Assembly: GCA_036377055.1 (NCBI GenBank)
Contig: DASUZD010000265.1
Coordinates: 1-17,086, forward strand
Length of the DNA: 17,086 nucleotides
Direction of reading: 5' to 3'
Source of the DNA: DASUZD01 sp036377055
GTDB taxonomy: Bacteria > Actinomycetota > Thermoleophilia > Gaiellales > Gaiellaceae
A program made the position numbers and the translations under genes. Positions 15,222 to 17,086 of this stretch are shown piece by piece. The notes under the pieces are model-generated. The model searched no databases. It saw nothing but the letters and a program-made list of their open reading frames with translations, and had not been told where the DNA came from. Position 1 is the stretch's first letter. Every line of letters begins with the position of its first letter.

Positions 15222-16372
15222 GAGAAGCCGAGCACTCGGCGGAAGAGCTCGAGCACGCCGCTCGCTGTCCGCTCCCACGAGTACCTGCTGACGGTCGCGG
15301 CGCCGCGAGCCCGGAGCTCGTCGCGGAACGGTTCGTCGCTCACGACGCGACGGATCGCGGCGGCCCAGGCCTCCTCGTCGCCCAGCGGTAGGAGCAGCGC
15401 GCCCGAGCCCGAGATCTCCCGCAGTGCCGGGATGTCGCTCGCGAGGACCGGGCAGCCGCGGGACATGGCCTCGAGCGACGTGAACCCGAACCCCTCGTAG
15501 GTCGACGGCAGGACGACCGCGAGCGCCGAGCGGTACAGCCGGTCGAGCTTCGTGTCCGAGACGTCGGTCGCGATCTCGATCCGGTCTCGCGCGCTCGCCG
15601 CGGCGATCGCCTCGGTCGTCTCCGCCAGGCCGCCGCGTGCTCGCCCAGCGAGGATCAGGCGGGCCGGCACGCCGGCCCGGTCGAACGAGCGCACGAGAAA
15701 CGGCAGGTTCTTGTTCGGGCCGAGGTTGCCGACGTAGACGAGGAAGGGCGCGCCTCCGTCGTCCGAGCGCTCGGGAGCGTCGCCGGGAGCGACGCCGAGC
15801 CCCGGTCCGGAATGGACGACGGTGATCTTCGCGGGGTCGACGTCGAAGTAGCGGAGCGTCTCGTCCTTGGCGAATTGGGACACTGCCACGAGGGCACGTG
15901 CGTGGGCGAGCGCCCACGGGTAGAGCCGGCGCTTGTAGGTGTTGCGGAGGAGCCCGAAGCCGTGCACGACCGTGGCGTCGTGCACCGTCGCGACGAAAGG
16001 CCGCCGCGGCGCCAGCACCGGGCCGGTCACGTCGAAGAAGTGGTAGAGGTCGGGCCGCCGGCCGCGGAGCGCGACGTGCTCGAGGAGCAACCGGCCGGGC
16101 CCGGCGTTGACCCTCCGCCCTCGGCCGGCCACGATCTCGACGGGAATCGAGGTCGCGCCGACGGCGTCCGCGCCGGCCGCGGTCGTCAGCAGGGAGAGCG
16201 AGAGATCGGGGTAGGAATCGGCGACCCGATCGAGCGCTCGAGACAGCGCCGCCGCGTAGCGAGGGACGCCCGAATGGCCGCCGGCGATGAGGCCCACGAG
16301 GCACACGTTTGCCCGGCGCGAAGCGGCTCTAGGACTCGTCTGCGCCGATCCGTAGGTCCGATCGATCGCCAC
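15218..16372 (-). CDS. GT4 family glycosyltransferase
   Basis: A 384-residue GT-B fold glycosyltransferase. The N-terminal domain has the glycine motif VGLIAGGHSGVPRYAAAL, then HFFDVTGPV and ATVHDATVV. The C-terminal domain has LVYVGNLGPNKNLPFLVRSF, LILAG, and the EX7E motif in YEGFGFTSLEAM (E293, E301). This pattern (VGN/GPNKN, YEGFGF) is typical of mannosyltransferase-like family 4 enzymes, but the sugar is not certain. GTG at 16372 is the first start after an in-frame stop. A second GTG just before CLVGLIAGG, about 21 codons in, is a credible alternative because the first residues look non-conserved. It is convergent with the preceding GT2 and divergent from the Ig-like gene. Confidence 0.92.
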   Translation of the reverse strand: MAIDRTYGSAQTSPRAASRRANVCLVGLIAGGHSGVPRYAAALSRALDRVADSYPDLSLSLLTTAAGADAVGATSIPVEIVAGRGRRVNAGPGRLLLEHVALRGRRPDLYHFFDVTGPVLAPRRPFVATVHDATVVHGFGLLRNTYKRRLYPWALAHARALVAVSQFAKDETLRYFDVDPAKITVVHSGPGLGVAPGDAPERSDDGGAPFLVYVGNLGPNKNLPFLVRSFDRAGVPARLILAGRARGGLAETTEAIAAASARDRIEIATDVSDTKLDRLYRSALAVVLPSTYEGFGFTSLEAMSRGCPVLASDIPALREISGSGALLLPLGDEEAWAAAIRRVVSDEPFRDELRARGAATVSRYSWERTASGVLELFRRVLGFS

Positions 16373-16475
16373 GACGGGCCATTACACACGATGTCGTAGG
16401 ACCGGAACGCCGTCGGGCAAGTCCCCCTTTCGAGGGATCAGGGGGTCCCAGAGGGCGTCCGAAACGAGTTTTTGC
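16373..16475 (+). promoter_or_regulatory. Divergent intergenic region with nested inverted repeats (leader of the Ig-like gene)
   Basis: These 103 bases lie between the minus-strand GT4 and the plus-strand secreted protein. Two inverted repeats are nested: ACGCC (16407-16411) with GGCGT (16454-16458), enclosing CCCCCT (16423-16428) with AGGGGG (16440-16445). A competing small hairpin, CCCT-TTCG-AGGG, occupies 16425-16436. A TTTTT run (16469-16473) directly precedes the ATG at 16476, and no Shine-Dalgarno is visible. The folding could be a structured leader, but I recognise no known riboswitch class. Confidence 0.35.
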
Positions 16476-17086
16476 ATGACCCGCCGCCGCCTCGCAGTAG
16501 TTCTGCTGGTCCTAATACTCGGCGCCGCACCCGCCGCCGCAGGTAACGGAAACCCGCCCGGCCAGAGCCCTCCGTCGAACGTCTCCGCTCCGACCGTCAG
16601 CGGCACGGCGATGCAGGGCGCGACGCTCACAGCCTCTCTCGGCTCGTGGAGCGGGGTCTCGATCTCGTACACCTACAACTGGAACCGCTGCGACACGACC
16701 GGGGCCAACTGCAAAGTCTTCGCGAGCGGTTCGACGATGAGCACGTACGTCCTCGCCGCCCTCGACGTCGGCTCGACGATCCGCGTCACCGTGGCCGCTT
16801 CGAACAGGAACGGCTCGGTCTCGTCCACGTCCGCGCCCACGGCCGTCGTCGCCCCGGCTCCGGCGCCGCCCACGACCACGCCCCCGCCGGCGAACACGGC
16901 CCTGCCGGCCATCTCGGGCACGGCGACCGCCGGGAACACGCTCAGCGCCTCGACCGGAACCTGGTCCGGCAGCCCGACCTCGTACGGCTACTCGTGGCGC
17001 CGCTGCGACTCGACCGGCGCCAACTGCGCGGCGATCTCGGGCGCCACCGGCGCGTCCTACACGCTCACCTCCTCGGACGTCAACTA
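16476..17086 (+). CDS. Secreted protein with tandem bacterial Ig-like repeats (5' part, continues beyond window)
   Basis: 203 codons are visible and the frame is open at the right edge. The N-terminus MTRRRLAVVLLVLILGAAPA is a standard Sec signal peptide with likely cleavage after APAAA (A22). Two beta-rich repeats follow. The first (about 39-122) has GSWSG, NWNRCDTTGANC (C72, C79) and a strand ending IRVTVAASNRNG. After a Pro/Thr linker (about 127-139), the second (from about 143) has GTWSG, SWRRCDSTGANC (C177, C184) and GATGASYTLTSSD. The two cysteines six residues apart in each repeat probably form a disulfide. Such repeats occur in exported surface or polymer-binding proteins of actinobacteria. 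It is oriented away from the polysaccharide genes, so its link to them is only by location. Confidence 0.88.
   Translation, partial: MTRRRLAVVLLVLILGAAPAAAGNGNPPGQSPPSNVSAPTVSGTAMQGATLTASLGSWSGVSISYTYNWNRCDTTGANCKVFASGSTMSTYVLAALDVGSTIRVTVAASNRNGSVSSTSAPTAVVAPAPAPPTTTPPPANTALPAISGTATAGNTLSASTGTWSGSPTSYGYSWRRCDSTGANCAAISGATGASYTLTSSDVN
16590..17086 (+). repeat. Tandem Ig-like coding repeat, period about 105 codons
   Basis: The first repeat spans about 16590-16841 and the second starts at about 16902 and is cut by the window edge. Equivalent cysteines (C72 and C177) are 105 codons apart, including the Pro/Thr linker. The CD(S/T)TGANC core is nearly identical between units, while the flanks have diverged. 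Confidence 0.7.

Noticed and set aside
16400..16475. Cyclic-di-GMP (GEMM) or c-di-AMP riboswitch
   Set aside because: The conserved internal-loop sequences of those classes are not present. Only generic GC hairpins are seen.
16420..16475. Rho-independent terminator before the Ig-like gene, because of the T5 run
   Set aside because: The T-run is more than 20 bases after the hairpin rather than adjacent to it, and it sits at the start codon of a gene in the same direction.
1..17086. CRISPR array, tRNA or rRNA genes, insertion sequences, integrases
   Set aside because: No regularly spaced short direct repeats, no cloverleaf-like stretches, no transposase or integrase motifs and no terminal inverted repeats were found on reading both strands.

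Overview
The window is a very GC-rich, densely packed stretch of bacterial chromosome that encodes a surface polysaccharide (capsule, exopolysaccharide or O-antigen-like) biosynthesis and export locus. The GC content, frequent GTG/TTG starts, four-base NTGA gene overlaps and a secreted protein built of W..(R)CD..GANC Ig-like repeats point to an actinobacterium. The Thermoleophilia (Solirubrobacter/Gaiella-like) are my best guess. This is inferred from style, not from a marker gene. I see no rRNA, tRNA, CRISPR array, transposase or integrase.

Region 1 (1-4285, minus strand) is an operon in the order wzm (ABC permease) > wzt (ABC ATPase with a C-terminal glycan-recognition-type domain) > a large gene that runs off the left edge. 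Read without a stop from 2133 to base 1, that last gene fuses three enzymes: a GT2 glycosyltransferase, a NodB polysaccharide deacetylase and a second GT2. Region 2 (4434-7000, plus) is a Wzx-type flippase translationally coupled to a GT2 that is a close paralogue of the fusion's third domain. Region 3 (6891-7949, minus) is a stand-alone NodB deacetylase, convergent with that GT2. Region 4 (7973-10479, plus) is a GT4 glycosyltransferase followed by an APH-fold kinase-like protein that appears to start at CTG. Region 5 (10623-15221, plus) is a regulatory and polymerisation block: Wzz/BY-kinase, Wzy/O-antigen-ligase-like polymerase, PHP-type tyrosine phosphatase (CpsB/YwqE family) and a rhamnosyltransferase-like GT2. 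Region 6 (15218-16372, minus) is a second GT4 whose stop codon shares the palindrome CTAG with the preceding GT2. Region 7 (16476 to the right edge, plus) is the start of a secreted Ig-like repeat protein.

The parts fit one model. Cytoplasmic glycosyltransferases build lipid-linked oligosaccharides. A flippase/polymerase route (Wzx, Wzy, and BY-kinase with PHP phosphatase controlling chain length) and an ABC route (Wzm/Wzt) offer two ways out of the cell. Two deacetylases unmask amino groups on N-acetylated sugars. The specific sugars cannot be read from the sequence.

The most unusual items are the GT2-NodB-GT2 fusion with a relict GTGA start/stop overlap at its second junction, the inverted second copy of its NodB and GT2 modules about 6 kb away, the antisense tail of the stand-alone deacetylase, and the APH-like protein with a CTG start.
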